Shown here piece after piece: positions 52,725-60,779 of a DNA stretch of 64,000 nt. Each line of letters opens with the position of its first letter. The stretch's first letter is position 1. The position numbers were made by a program, and so were the translations under genes. The stretch comes from Parablautia sp. Marseille-Q6255 (lineage in GTDB: Bacteria > Bacillota > Clostridia > Lachnospirales > Lachnospiraceae): positions 95,380 through 159,379 of the forward strand of contig NZ_CATNVD010000011.1 of assembly GCF_951230155.1 (NCBI RefSeq), given 5' to 3'. The notes under the pieces are model-generated. The model saw only the letters and a program-made list of their open reading frames with translations, made no database searches and was not told where the DNA came from.

Positions 52725-53247
52725 GCTTACCGTACTGAGAGTATGTATGGTCCCTGTATTTGTATTTCTGATGCTGTGGGACGGGCTGGGAGATAACGGC
52801 CGGTATGCAGCAGCAGTCATTTTTATCCTGGCAAGTGCAACAGACTGGTTTGACGGATATCTGGCGCGCAAGAATAATCTGGTCACGGATTTCGGAAAGT
52901 TTATGGATCCGATCGCAGATAAGCTTCTTGTCTGCTCTGCACTGATCTGTCTGGTAGAGCTGGAGGCGCTGCCGGCCTGGGTAGTGATCATTATTATCGG
53001 AAGAGAATTTATCATCAGCGGATTTCGTCTGGTGGCATCTGACAAGGGTACGGTGATCGCAGCCAGTTATTGGGGAAAGTTCAAGACGGTATCTCAGATG
53101 ATCATGGTTATTTTACTGATCTTTGATTTTGGCGGGGTATTCGATACGATCAGCCAGATCATGATCTGGATCTCTTTGATCCTTACGGTGATCTCACTTG
53201 TCGATTATCTGCGTAAAAACTGGAGCGTGCTGGACGGACAGATGTAA
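52708..53247 (+). CDS. pgsA: CDP-diacylglycerol-glycerol-3-phosphate 3-phosphatidyltransferase
   Basis: A 179-residue membrane enzyme with about five hydrophobic segments. The CDP-alcohol phosphotransferase motif reads DWFDGYLARKNNLVTDFG followed by KFMDPIADK, giving the D-G-AR-G-D-D set of catalytic residues. It makes phosphatidylglycerol phosphate. It begins within the end of rimO after AGGAGAGATTT, so the two are translationally coupled. Confidence 0.93.
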   Translation: MNLPNKLTVLRVCMVPVFVFLMLWDGLGDNGRYAAAVIFILASATDWFDGYLARKNNLVTDFGKFMDPIADKLLVCSALICLVELEALPAWVVIIIIGREFIISGFRLVASDKGTVIAASYWGKFKTVSQMIMVILLIFDFGGVFDTISQIMIWISLILTVISLVDYLRKNWSVLDGQM

Positions 53248-53272
53248 AGCGATTGATTGGTGGTGATCAGTG

Positions 53273-53815
53273 ATGGGAACACAAACGGCAGAAAAGAAAA
53301 CGCAGGGCGGCAGCACAGCGCAGGAGCCCTCGAAGCTGCAGGAAAAGCTGGTCCGGCGGCTGCGCAGACTCGGTATGACAGTGACAGCAGTCGAGTCGTG
53401 TACCGGAGGCATGGTTGCTGCGGCGCTTACCAGTGTACCGGGCAGCTCAGGGGTTTTGGCGTGCAGCCTTGTCACGTACTGTGATGCAGCGAAGCATAAA
53501 ATAGTCGGAGTAAAGAAAAAGACGCTGAAGAAATATACTGCTGTGAGCGCTCAGACTGCGAAGGAAATGGCACAGGGAGGCGCAAGATGGGCGGGAGCAG
53601 ACTGCTGTGTTTCCGTGACGGGGTATGCAGGGCCGGACAGCGGGAGTGGAGAGCCCGTAGGTCTTGTGTATATCGGCTGCTGCGTAAAGGGCAGGACAAA
53701 GGTCAGGGAGTTTCATTTTGAAGGGGACCGCGCTGCGGTTCGGGAGCAGGCAGTCCGACAGGCGCTGCTTTTGCTGAAAAAGGGACTGGATCGGTACGAT
53801 AAAAAAAGACAATAG
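53273..53815 (+). CDS. CinA C-terminal-type nicotinamide-nucleotide amidase
   Basis: A protein of 180 residues from ATG 53273; a GTG immediately before it is also possible. After a hydrophilic leader of about 25 residues it shows VTAVESCTGGMVAAALTSVPGSS, then CVSVTGYAGPDSGSGEPVGLVYI, the PncC/CinA-C signature. It deamidates NMN to nicotinate mononucleotide in NAD recycling. The N-terminal molybdopterin-binding half of full CinA is absent, as in PncC. Last gene of the operon. Confidence 0.88.
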   Translation: MGTQTAEKKTQGGSTAQEPSKLQEKLVRRLRRLGMTVTAVESCTGGMVAAALTSVPGSSGVLACSLVTYCDAAKHKIVGVKKKTLKKYTAVSAQTAKEMAQGGARWAGADCCVSVTGYAGPDSGSGEPVGLVYIGCCVKGRTKVREFHFEGDRAAVREQAVRQALLLLKKGLDRYDKKRQ

Positions 53816-53841
53816 AATACGGTGTATCAGGAGACAGCGTG

Positions 53842-53900
53842 GGTGCTGCAGCATAGCGATACCGGAAATCTGCCGGGATCTGTATGCTGCAGCATCCATT
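53842..53900 (+). terminator. terminator after the pgsA-cinA end of the operon
   Basis: GGTGCTGCAGCATA 53842-53855 pairs with TATGCTGCAGCATCC 53883-53897, and CCGG/CCGG continues the stem inside. A T-rich tail follows at 53899-53905. The stem is long and nearly symmetric. Confidence 0.75.
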
Positions 53901-53934
53901 TTATGTTGCAGACAGTTCCTGCTGTTCTCCTGTC

Positions 53935-54213
53935 TTAATGCCGGAACTGCCTGATCAGACCGATGAGACGGTCAATGCGCTGTATTTCTTCCGGAGATTT
54001 TCCTTCCTTCATCACGCGGATAACGGCGTCTATTTCCGACTGATCAAAGCTCATATGATTTTCCTTTGTCTGTGCAGAGGCAGACATCAAAAAAGAAAGC
54101 AGCTCCTTTTGATTTTTGCCCTTTGCCTGGTCTGCCAGAGAGGTAAGCATCTGGAGCTTGGCGGGATCGATCGCTGTGAGCGCCGGATTCTTTGTCCATG
54201 AATGGTCATTCAT
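53935..54213 (-). CDS. small helical protein of unknown function
   Basis: A protein of 92 residues from the ATG at 54213, after AAGGAGGACAT. It is highly charged and helical, with the phrase DPAKLQMLTSLADQAKGKNQKELLSFLMSA and a C-terminal SPEEIQRIDRLIGLI. I recall similar pairs of small proteins in spore-forming Clostridia but cannot name a family. It follows another small gene by 20 bases, and both probably belong to one unit. Confidence 0.6.
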   Translation of the reverse strand: MNDHSWTKNPALTAIDPAKLQMLTSLADQAKGKNQKELLSFLMSASAQTKENHMSFDQSEIDAVIRVMKEGKSPEEIQRIDRLIGLIRQFRH

Positions 54214-54233
54214 ATGTCCTCCTTGCTGGAGCA

Positions 54234-54575
54234 TCAAAATAATGCAGAGGGATCAGCGCCGGATTGTGCAAAGATCGAGTAGAGCTCCAGTGTAGAGAGA
54301 AGCTGAATACACTGATCGATCATTTCTCCCTCGCTTTCATCACAGTAGCTGCGCATGTCGGTCAGCATATCAATCATACCGGGAGAGTCGGCGCCGGTAT
54401 TGCAGGCCTGCACACAGTTTCCGGTATGCTCGTAAAAACGGAGGATATTCTGCATCTCCAGCACTTTGATAAACAGGGAAACCATTTTTTGGCTGGAAGA
54501 GTCAATGTATGGGATTGCGGCCTTTAAAAGCTGCAGATGATTCTGATTGGCAATCTGATCCAATGCAGTTAACAT
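54234..54575 (-). CDS. small helical protein of unknown function, partner of the gene at 53935
   Basis: A 113-residue protein, helical throughout. It has two cysteines in NCVQACNT and one in RSYCDES. The start ATG follows GGAGCAACC. There is no signal peptide or membrane segment. It precedes the gene at 54213 by 20 bases. The neighbourhood (Cys-rich coat-type protein, Csp-like subtilase) suggests but does not prove a sporulation role. Confidence 0.6.
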   Translation of the reverse strand: MLTALDQIANQNHLQLLKAAIPYIDSSSQKMVSLFIKVLEMQNILRFYEHTGNCVQACNTGADSPGMIDMLTDMRSYCDESEGEMIDQCIQLLSTLELYSIFAQSGADPSALF

Positions 54576-54717
54576 GGTTGCTCCGAATCTTTTTTGTTTC
54601 TATATCTATGAGGTGCAGGACAGAAATATGACTTTTGAATATGCTAGTAATATAGTGTGTAAGCGGCAGGGATGCAGCGGCAGCTCTGTCGATTGTCCAA
54701 ACGGAAAGGAGCGTATC

Positions 54718-54870
54718 ATGGCGACAAGGACGGTAAGGGAAGGAAATGCGTTTTATGAGATAGATGAGGACTGCAGGAGGCGGCAGGAGGGACGCCTGAA
54801 AGAGAGAAAAGAGAGAACGGAGGATACAGAGAAAAAAGAGTGGAAGAAGGAGAGGGAACAGGAGACATAA
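54718..54870 (+). CDS. small, highly charged protein
   Basis: A 50-residue protein from ATG 54718, which has AAAGGAGCG at good distance. The start MATRTVREGNAFYEIDEDC looks like a folded piece, whereas the remainder is nearly all Arg, Lys and Glu. I recognise no family. A strong terminator directly follows the stop, which supports its being a real gene. The longer frame from 54574 is not supported by a binding site. Confidence 0.55.
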   Translation: MATRTVREGNAFYEIDEDCRRRQEGRLKERKERTEDTEKKEWKKEREQET

Positions 54871-54874
54871 AAGA

Positions 54875-54904
54875 GGCGGTGCTTTTCGCACCGCCCTTTT
54901 TTGG
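54875..54904. terminator. bidirectional terminator
   Basis: GGCGGTGC 54875-54882 pairs with GCACCGCC 54888-54895, followed by CTTTTTTGG on plus and flanked by CTCTTTTAT on the minus strand. It serves the small gene on plus and the Cys-rich gene on minus. Confidence 0.85.
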
Positions 54905-54909
54905 GAACA

Positions 54910-55143
54910 TTAGCAGCCGCAGTTATTGTTGCCAAGGAAGCAGCTGTTTCCGCTGCCGCCGCAGCAGAACAGCAGGATGAGGAGGAGCAGACAGCAGTCA
55001 TTTCCACCGCCGTTGCCGCACATAAAGCCGTTGTTTCCATTGCCGCAGATTGCGAAGAGAATCAGGAGCGTGCAAAGAGAGATTCCTCCGTTTCCTTCAT
55101 TCTGACATCCACATCCGCAGTTAGTAGCTGTTAAATCACTCAT
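54910..55143 (-). CDS. Cys/Gly/Asn-rich small protein (HCB-type, putative spore surface)
   Basis: A protein of 77 residues from the ATG at 55143, after GGAGGAAAACGA. It contains 13 cysteines and 17 glycines, with two hydrophobic stretches (LCTLLILFAIC and CCLLLLILLFCC) separated by Gly/Asn-rich segments. Databases label similar clostridial proteins as chorion class high-cysteine HCB protein 13. Dense cysteines suggest disulphide cross-linking in a spore coat or exosporium, or metal binding; neither is shown. The gene has its own strong RBS and terminator. Confidence 0.75.
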   Translation of the reverse strand: MSDLTATNCGCGCQNEGNGGISLCTLLILFAICGNGNNGFMCGNGGGNDCCLLLLILLFCCGGSGNSCFLGNNNCGC

Positions 55144-55214
55144 TTCGTTTTCCTCCGAAATTATCATTTACAGTGTATCATATGCATCGCCGGCGCATGT
55201 GTGACAAAAGAAAA

Positions 55215-56939
55215 TTAAGATCGGAGAAAAGATTCATATATCCCATATACGTTCAGGATGCCGTAGCCGGATTCGCGGTTCGGGTACTGGTAGTTGGCGC
55301 TGCGCACCGCGCCTCTGTGAAAGAGGCTCTTGATCTCTCGGGGAGTAAAGTAGCGGGGGACGTCGCGGTCCAGTCCGCTTTGGGTGACGAGCGCCGTAGC
55401 GCCGGCTGCCAGAGCAGAAGCGGCACAGGAGCCGGTGACCGGAGCATAGCCTCCGCCCGGAGAGGGGGCAGTAAGGTTTACACCCGGTGAGACAAAATCA
55501 GGCTTGATCAGATTGTTACGCGTATATCCTCTTCCGGAGCTTCGGAACATGCTGCCGGAGAAGGCATCGTACGTTCCCGTAGTGATGATCGCGTCTGCCG
55601 ATGACGGTATGACGAGAGTAGTATCTGTGTTGGGGGAGAAAAAGCGCACGCCCGGATCGACGAGCTCGGTGACCGGAAGCCACAGGTGGAACTGTCCGTT
55701 TACATGCGTGATATTTGTGATGCGCACACGCCAGACACCAGGAGTAGGGGTTACAAAGCGCATCAGCGCCAGCTCTGATCCGCTTAACATTTCTACAATA
55801 GAATAGATCAGATGGATCTGACTGTTCTCAAGAAGAAAATTAAATTCGTGCGCAACATTACTGCGCGGCTGTACCTGCTGGATCGTCTCGCCAAGCGGAG
55901 ACGTAAAACCGATGCTGTAAAGCTCCGGCGCATCCGCCCAAAATTCCAGAGAAAATCCGGCAGTCTCTTTCTCAACGAGTATTTCGACATCGGTGTATTC
56001 ACCTGCCCGGCTGATGGTCCCAAAATAGTGATGTCCCTGCCCGACCTCATTACCGGTCCCGGCGACTGCGAAGATACCGGCATTAAACTGGGCAGAGATA
56101 AGGACTTCCTCAAGCGGTGTCGTTCCGGTATGGCCGCCCTGATTTGTGCCGACCGACATGCAGATAACGAGAGGGAGACGAAGCGCGCGGGAAATACGGA
56201 CCATATACCGGACACCGAGCATCAGGTCTGTTTCCTGATACGCGACGGCATCCTCCGGGATGACAAAGTAGTCGCGCAGATAGCGCTTGGCAGGTTTGAG
56301 CTTGACTGCGATGATTCGGCTGTCGGGCGCTGCACCGATAAAATCAGACCCGGGGTCCGGGCTTCCGCAGGCGATCCCTGCGATGGACGTTCCGTGTCCG
56401 TCCTCATCGCGGTGAGGTACGGTATTGAGGGGAGCGCCGGAAAACAGAGCTGCATTTAGCTGTTCCTGCGTAAATTCTGTCCCATACGTAAGATCAGACG
56501 GGGCGGGACCGTCTGGCAGGGTCTGATCCCAGATACGCAGGATCCTTGTCGTACCGTCAGGATTGCGGAAGGCGGGATGCGTATAATCAATCCCGGAGTC
56601 GAGAAAACCGATCAGAACGCCTTTTCCGGTCAGATTCAGAAAGGGCTGGTTTTGTACGGCCAGGATTCCGGCAGTTTCGAGGCTGACTGTGTCGATCGGA
56701 GTGAAAAGCTTTGGGACAGCGGGATAACCGATCTGCTCTACTGTCGCGAGCTGAAGAGAGAGGGGAGCGTGCAGGATACTGTACTGCGTATCAACGATCT
56801 GCGGGGCATACTGATTTAACTCGGCAAGAAGTATCTCGGGAGTCTGTTGATACCGGATAATAATATCCGAATACTCCTGCGAGACTGCGGGAGGGACGGA
56901 AGGGGACTGACTGGAGCGGATCTCCTTTTTTTGCTGCAT
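55215..56939 (-). CDS. S8-family subtilase (Csp-like) with cysteine in place of the catalytic serine
   Basis: A protein of 574 residues from the ATG at 56939 (AGGAGCACT upstream; the longer frame overlaps the dtxR-type gene and is rejected). The prodomain-like N-terminus of about 100 residues lacks a signal peptide. The catalytic D114 is in IGFLDSGIDYTHPAF, H182 in DEDGHGTSIAGI and the oxyanion Asn in VAGTGNEVG. The serine box reads VTGSCAASALAAG, so residue 505 is cysteine. A large insertion between His and Ser matches Csp-type proteases that process spore germination enzymes. Confidence 0.85.
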   Translation of the reverse strand: MQQKKEIRSSQSPSVPPAVSQEYSDIIIRYQQTPEILLAELNQYAPQIVDTQYSILHAPLSLQLATVEQIGYPAVPKLFTPIDTVSLETAGILAVQNQPFLNLTGKGVLIGFLDSGIDYTHPAFRNPDGTTRILRIWDQTLPDGPAPSDLTYGTEFTQEQLNAALFSGAPLNTVPHRDEDGHGTSIAGIACGSPDPGSDFIGAAPDSRIIAVKLKPAKRYLRDYFVIPEDAVAYQETDLMLGVRYMVRISRALRLPLVICMSVGTNQGGHTGTTPLEEVLISAQFNAGIFAVAGTGNEVGQGHHYFGTISRAGEYTDVEILVEKETAGFSLEFWADAPELYSIGFTSPLGETIQQVQPRSNVAHEFNFLLENSQIHLIYSIVEMLSGSELALMRFVTPTPGVWRVRITNITHVNGQFHLWLPVTELVDPGVRFFSPNTDTTLVIPSSADAIITTGTYDAFSGSMFRSSGRGYTRNNLIKPDFVSPGVNLTAPSPGGGYAPVTGSCAASALAAGATALVTQSGLDRDVPRYFTPREIKSLFHRGAVRSANYQYPNRESGYGILNVYGIYESFLRS

Positions 56940-57033
56940 AGGTAGTGCTCCTGTAAGATTTTTAAACAGAATATGATGTGAAAAGGCAGAACATGTGTCA
57001 AACAGGCATCTGAAAGAAGTCCGGGCGCGCACA

Positions 57034-57402
57034 TCAGCTTTGCTGATGTACGTGCTTTTTGAGTGCTTCAAAGCTTTCACGGCTCAGTACATGCTCGATT
57101 TTACAGGCGTCCTCAGATGCGATCGCCGGATCTACGCCAAGCTGTGTCAGCCACTGGCTCAGAAACTGGTGACGCTCATAAATATCCTCCGCGATCGCGC
57201 GGCCGGAGGGGGTCAGTGTGATGAAGCCGGAATCAGAAACCGTGATATGCTTCTTCTCACGCAGATTTTTCATGGCGATACTGACACTTGGTTTTTTAAA
57301 GCCGAGCTCTGTGGCGATGTCGACCGAACGCACGACAGGAAGCCGACGGCTGAGGACCAGTATGGTTTCAAGATAATTTTCAGCAGATTCATTCATATGC
57401 AT
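57034..57402 (-). CDS. DtxR/MntR-family metal-dependent repressor
   Basis: A protein of 122 residues from the ATG at 57402 (GAGG 8 bases before). The N-terminal helix-turn-helix ESAENYLETILVLS and ELGFKKPSVSIAMKNLREK is typical. The dimerisation and metal site shows EDACKIEHVLS with C100, E103 and H104. There is no C-terminal SH3-like domain, as in short MntR/IdeR relatives. It is divergent from the feoA-feoA-feoB operon, whose promoter holds a palindromic operator, so it is the likely iron or manganese sensor for Feo. Confidence 0.88.
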   Translation of the reverse strand: MHMNESAENYLETILVLSRRLPVVRSVDIATELGFKKPSVSIAMKNLREKKHITVSDSGFITLTPSGRAIAEDIYERHQFLSQWLTQLGVDPAIASEDACKIEHVLSRESFEALKKHVHQQS

Positions 57403-57559
57403 AGCAGATACCTCGTATGTTGATTCATGTGTGGATGAAAAATGCGACATTCACCGTTTGCTGTGCTTTGGCGCATGCCCTGCCATCATTATAGCATAAA
57501 AAATGGGGAATTGGGGAAATAGTGGTTCACATTATGATAAATTATTTCGAAAAAAGTTA

Positions 57560-57591
57560 TTGACTTCTAATTAAAGTTAGTTTATACTAAC
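57560..57591 (+). promoter_or_regulatory. feo promoter with palindromic operator over the -10
   Basis: TTGACT 57560-57565 and TATACT 57583-57588 are separated by 17 bases. The perfect inverted repeat GTTAGT-TTAT-ACTAAC at 57576-57591 covers the -10, an arrangement expected for a DtxR-type repressor site. The repressor gene at 57034-57402 reads away from it. Confidence 0.75.
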
Positions 57592-57634
57592 GAAAGAAAA
57601 GAAAAACAATCATACCGAAAAGGAGGATATGATG

Positions 57635-57844
57635 ATGCCGCTGGTAATGGCAACCCCGGGTGAAACATTTACGATACGAAAAATATCAGGGAAGGATGAG
57701 GTGCGTCAGCATCTGGCAGGTCTGGGATTTGTAGTGGACAGTGAAGTGACAGTGATCAGCCGGATCGCCGGAAACATGATCGTGCAGGTCAGGGACAGCC
57801 GGATCGCTCTGGATCAGAGCATGGCAGGACGCATTATGGTGTAA
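57635..57844 (+). CDS. feoA: FeoA-domain protein (first copy)
   Basis: A protein of 69 residues from ATG 57635, the third of three consecutive ATGs and the only one well spaced (8 bases) from AGGAGG. FTIRKISGKDEVRQHLAGLGFVVDSEVTVI and the ending IALDQSMAGRIMV follow the SH3-like FeoA pattern. It supports the ferrous iron transporter FeoB. The second FeoA gene starts 11 bases downstream. Confidence 0.88.
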   Translation: MPLVMATPGETFTIRKISGKDEVRQHLAGLGFVVDSEVTVISRIAGNMIVQVRDSRIALDQSMAGRIMV

Positions 57845-57855
57845 GGAGGAGCTAA

Positions 57856-58077
57856 ATGAAAACATTAAAGGACGCAGCAGTAGGCAGCAATGTGACAGTG
57901 GCGAAGCTTCACGGCGAGGGTCCGACAAGACGCAGGATCATGGACATGGGGATCACAAAAGGGACGCAGATATATGTCAGGAAGGTAGCTCCGCTGGGAG
58001 ATCCGATGGAGCTTAATGTCCGCGGCTATGAGCTGTCTGTGCGCAAAAGTGACGCGCAGATGATCGAGGTGTTGTAG
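57856..58077 (+). CDS. feoA: FeoA-domain protein (second copy)
   Basis: A 73-residue protein. GSNVTVAKLHGEGPTRRRIMDMGITKGTQIYVRKVAPLGDPMELNVRGYELSVRKSDAQMI contains the FeoA core including the MGITKG and RGYELSVR motifs. It is clearly different from the first copy, so the two may have separate tasks in FeoB regulation. RBS AAGGAGGAG. Confidence 0.92.
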   Translation: MKTLKDAAVGSNVTVAKLHGEGPTRRRIMDMGITKGTQIYVRKVAPLGDPMELNVRGYELSVRKSDAQMIEVL

Positions 58078-58130
58078 GAGCGCGCAGGGAAAGAGAAGAA
58101 CCTGGGCAGACGAAAGAGGAGAAATGTATC

Positions 58131-60407
58131 ATGAGTATCAGAATTGCTTTAGCAGGAAACCCCAACTGTGGAAAGACGACTTTATTTAATGCGCTGACAG
58201 GAGCGAACCAGTATGTGGGCAACTGGCCGGGAGTCACGGTTGAGAAAAAAGAAGGAAAATTAAAAGGAGACAGAGATATTATCATACAGGATCTTCCCGG
58301 TATTTATTCGCTGTCTCCGTATACGCTGGAAGAAGTGGTCGCGCGCGATTATCTGGTAAAGGAGCAGCCGGATGTGATCCTGAACATTGTGGACGGGACC
58401 AATATCGAGAGAAATCTTTATCTGACAACGCAGCTGATCGAGCTGGGGCTTCCGGTAGTGGTTGCTGTCAATATGATTGATCTTGTAAGAAAAAACGGTG
58501 ATACGATAGACCTGAAAAAGCTTGGCGCTGCGCTTGGCTGCGAGGTCGTGGAGATGAGCGCGTTAAAGGGCGAGGGCGGCATGGAGGCGGCGCGAAAAGC
58601 AGTTGCGCTTGCCGGTGATCACAGACAGACGGAGCCTTTGCACGTATTTACGGGCAGTGTCGAGCATGCGCTGGCACATATTGAGGAATCAATCGCGCAG
58701 ATGGTCAAGCCGGAGTACCTGCGCTGGTATGCGATCAAAATCTTTGAACGCGATACAAGGATCTTAGAGGAGCTGGCGCTTGATGCGAAGCTGTCGGAGC
58801 ATCTGGAGGAACATATTGCGGACTGTGAGCGGGAGCTTGACGATGATGCGGAGAGTATCATCACAAATCAGCGCTATGCCTATATTAGTGATGTCGTCTC
58901 CAGGGCAGTAAGAAAAAAAGCGCCCCGGGGGAGTCTTACGGTATCAGACAGGATTGACCGGATCGTAACGAACCGTATTCTGGCACTTCCGGTGTTTGCA
59001 GCGGTTATGCTTTTTATTTATTCCGTAGCAATGGGGAGCCTGCCGTTTTCGCTGGGAACAATAGGAACGGACTGGGCAAATGATGTACTGTTTGGAGAAC
59101 TGGTTCCGGGGGCAGTAGATACAGCGCTGGCTGCGGTTGGCGCAGGGCAGGATGCCTGGGTATATGGTCTGATACAGGACGGGATCGTGGCAGGTGTTGG
59201 CGCAGTCCTTGGCTTTGTTCCGCAGATTCTGGTGCTTTGCTTTTTACTGGCGCTTTTGGAGGATGTGGGGTACATGGCGCGTATTGCGTTTGTTATGGAC
59301 CGTCTGTTCCGCCGGTTCGGACTTTCCGGAAAGAGCTTTATTCCGCTGCTCGTAGCGACTGGCTGTGGTGTTCCGGGTATCATGGCGTCACGTACGATCG
59401 AACAGGACCGTGACCGCAAGATGACGATCATGACAACAGGATTTATCCCGTGCGGCGCCAAGCTTCCGATCATCGGACTGTTTGCCGGGGCAGTGTTTGG
59501 AGGCTCACCGTGGGTTGCGGCTTCTGCATTTTTTATCGGTATTGCGGCAGTGATCCTCTCTGGCATCATGCTCAAAAAATGTAAGGCGTTTGCAGGAGAG
59601 CCCGCCCCATTTGTTATGGAGCTTCCGGCATATCATGCACCATCTATCGGCAACGCGCTGCGTTCGACCTGGGAGAGGGGCTGGTCCTTCATCCGGCGCG
59701 CAGGTACGGTAGTTTTGATCTCCTCTGTTATTTTATGGTTTTTGCAGAGCTACGGCTTTGTGGACGGGGTATTTCAGGCAGTGGAGGATAATAATCACTC
59801 GTTGCTGGCTGCGATCGGAAATGCGGTGGCATGGATCTTCTATCCGCTTGGATGGATGGGAAATATGGCATGGAAGGCAACGGTCGCTACGTTTACCGGT
59901 CTGATTGCGAAGGAAGAGGTCGTCAACACGTTTGGCGTACTGTATAATTATGCCGGAGACATTGATCTGATGGAGGACTCCAGTCCGATCTGGGCGATGG
60001 TAGCAGCTGATTTTAATCCGTTTACCACGTATTCATTTATGATCTTTAATCTGCTGTGCGCTCCCTGCTTTGCTGCGATGGGCGCCATAAAAAGAGAAAT
60101 GAACAATCCAAAGTGGACAATTGGAGCGATCGGGTATATGTGCGGATTTGCGTATGCGGTCTCCATGATCGTGTATCAGATCGGCGGTCTGATCGCAGGT
60201 GTGGCGCCATTTACGATCTGGACGGTAGTGGCAGCAGTGCTGCTGGCTGTGTTTTTATACCTGCTTTTGCGAAAGGGAGCAAAGCCGGATCCGCAGCTCC
60301 ATTCGCTTACCTCAGTGGCGGCAGCTCAGACTCCGGCAGTATCGTGCGCTTCTGCCATGGGCTGTGCGGGTTGTGCAGGCTGCGGCAGACACAAAAAACA
60401 GAAATAA
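58131..60407 (+). CDS. feoB: ferrous iron transport protein B
   Basis: A 758-residue transporter. The N-terminal G-domain has GNPNCGKTTLFNALTGA (G1), DLPGIYSL (G3) and NMID (G4), followed by the helical FeoB-N tail. The membrane part contains two Gate repeats, including the cysteine in VATGCGVPGIMASRTI. The C-terminus ends with four cysteines spaced as CxxxxxCxxCxxC before a basic tail, similar to the FeoC-like or metal-binding tails of some FeoB proteins. It imports Fe2+ in low-oxygen settings. It is the third gene of the iron-regulated operon. Confidence 0.96.
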   Translation: MSIRIALAGNPNCGKTTLFNALTGANQYVGNWPGVTVEKKEGKLKGDRDIIIQDLPGIYSLSPYTLEEVVARDYLVKEQPDVILNIVDGTNIERNLYLTTQLIELGLPVVVAVNMIDLVRKNGDTIDLKKLGAALGCEVVEMSALKGEGGMEAARKAVALAGDHRQTEPLHVFTGSVEHALAHIEESIAQMVKPEYLRWYAIKIFERDTRILEELALDAKLSEHLEEHIADCERELDDDAESIITNQRYAYISDVVSRAVRKKAPRGSLTVSDRIDRIVTNRILALPVFAAVMLFIYSVAMGSLPFSLGTIGTDWANDVLFGELVPGAVDTALAAVGAGQDAWVYGLIQDGIVAGVGAVLGFVPQILVLCFLLALLEDVGYMARIAFVMDRLFRRFGLSGKSFIPLLVATGCGVPGIMASRTIEQDRDRKMTIMTTGFIPCGAKLPIIGLFAGAVFGGSPWVAASAFFIGIAAVILSGIMLKKCKAFAGEPAPFVMELPAYHAPSIGNALRSTWERGWSFIRRAGTVVLISSVILWFLQSYGFVDGVFQAVEDNNHSLLAAIGNAVAWIFYPLGWMGNMAWKATVATFTGLIAKEEVVNTFGVLYNYAGDIDLMEDSSPIWAMVAADFNPFTTYSFMIFNLLCAPCFAAMGAIKREMNNPKWTIGAIGYMCGFAYAVSMIVYQIGGLIAGVAPFTIWTVVAAVLLAVFLYLLLRKGAKPDPQLHSLTSVAAAQTPAVSCASAMGCAGCAGCGRHKKQK

Positions 60408-60779
60408 TTTTGAAAACAAAATGGCGGGAGTTTACTGCGTAACAGCAGATGCCTGGATTCAGGGATGTAAGCGGACATTTTATGCATTGAGTAATGAAAA
60501 TGTTTCTGAATAGTGGTAAAAAGGCAATATAAACTGAATTTTTATAAAAAATTAAGGGTGAAAAGCAGATTAGAGATAAGGCTTTTCACCCTTTTGCATG
60601 TGTTTGAGTTGCGAAAAAATACATAGAAATGATTTCGAAAAGAAATCGGAACTATTTTGGCAATCTGAAAAAAAGTCTGTCCAAGAAAGCTATTTGTATG
60701 GTATCATAGATGCCAGAATAACTCCTTTCTAGGATGTATGGTTTATAAAATGATCTCGATTCGTATGAAGTATCATCTG
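60408..60779. other. 372-base intergenic region between feoB and a histidine kinase gene
   Basis: Contains a good terminator (60554-60597, separate entry). Beyond it the sequence is AT-rich with a small GATTTC/GAAATC inverted repeat near 60631-60647. No coding sequence or RNA gene is recognisable. Confidence 0.6.
60554..60597 (+). terminator. terminator of the feo operon
   Basis: AAGGGTGAAAAGC 60554-60566 pairs perfectly with GCTTTTCACCCTT 60581-60593, followed by TTTGC. It lies about 150 bases after feoB. Confidence 0.75.

Noticed and set aside
57028..57059. hairpin at the end of the DtxR-type gene considered as terminator
   Set aside because: The T-run lies on the plus side, whereas the gene reads minus; the stem is within coding sequence and the minus-strand tail is GC-rich.
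56940..57080. N-terminal extension of the subtilase frame
   Set aside because: It overlaps the DtxR-type gene, lacks a binding site, and the ATG at 56939 has AGGAGC at good spacing.
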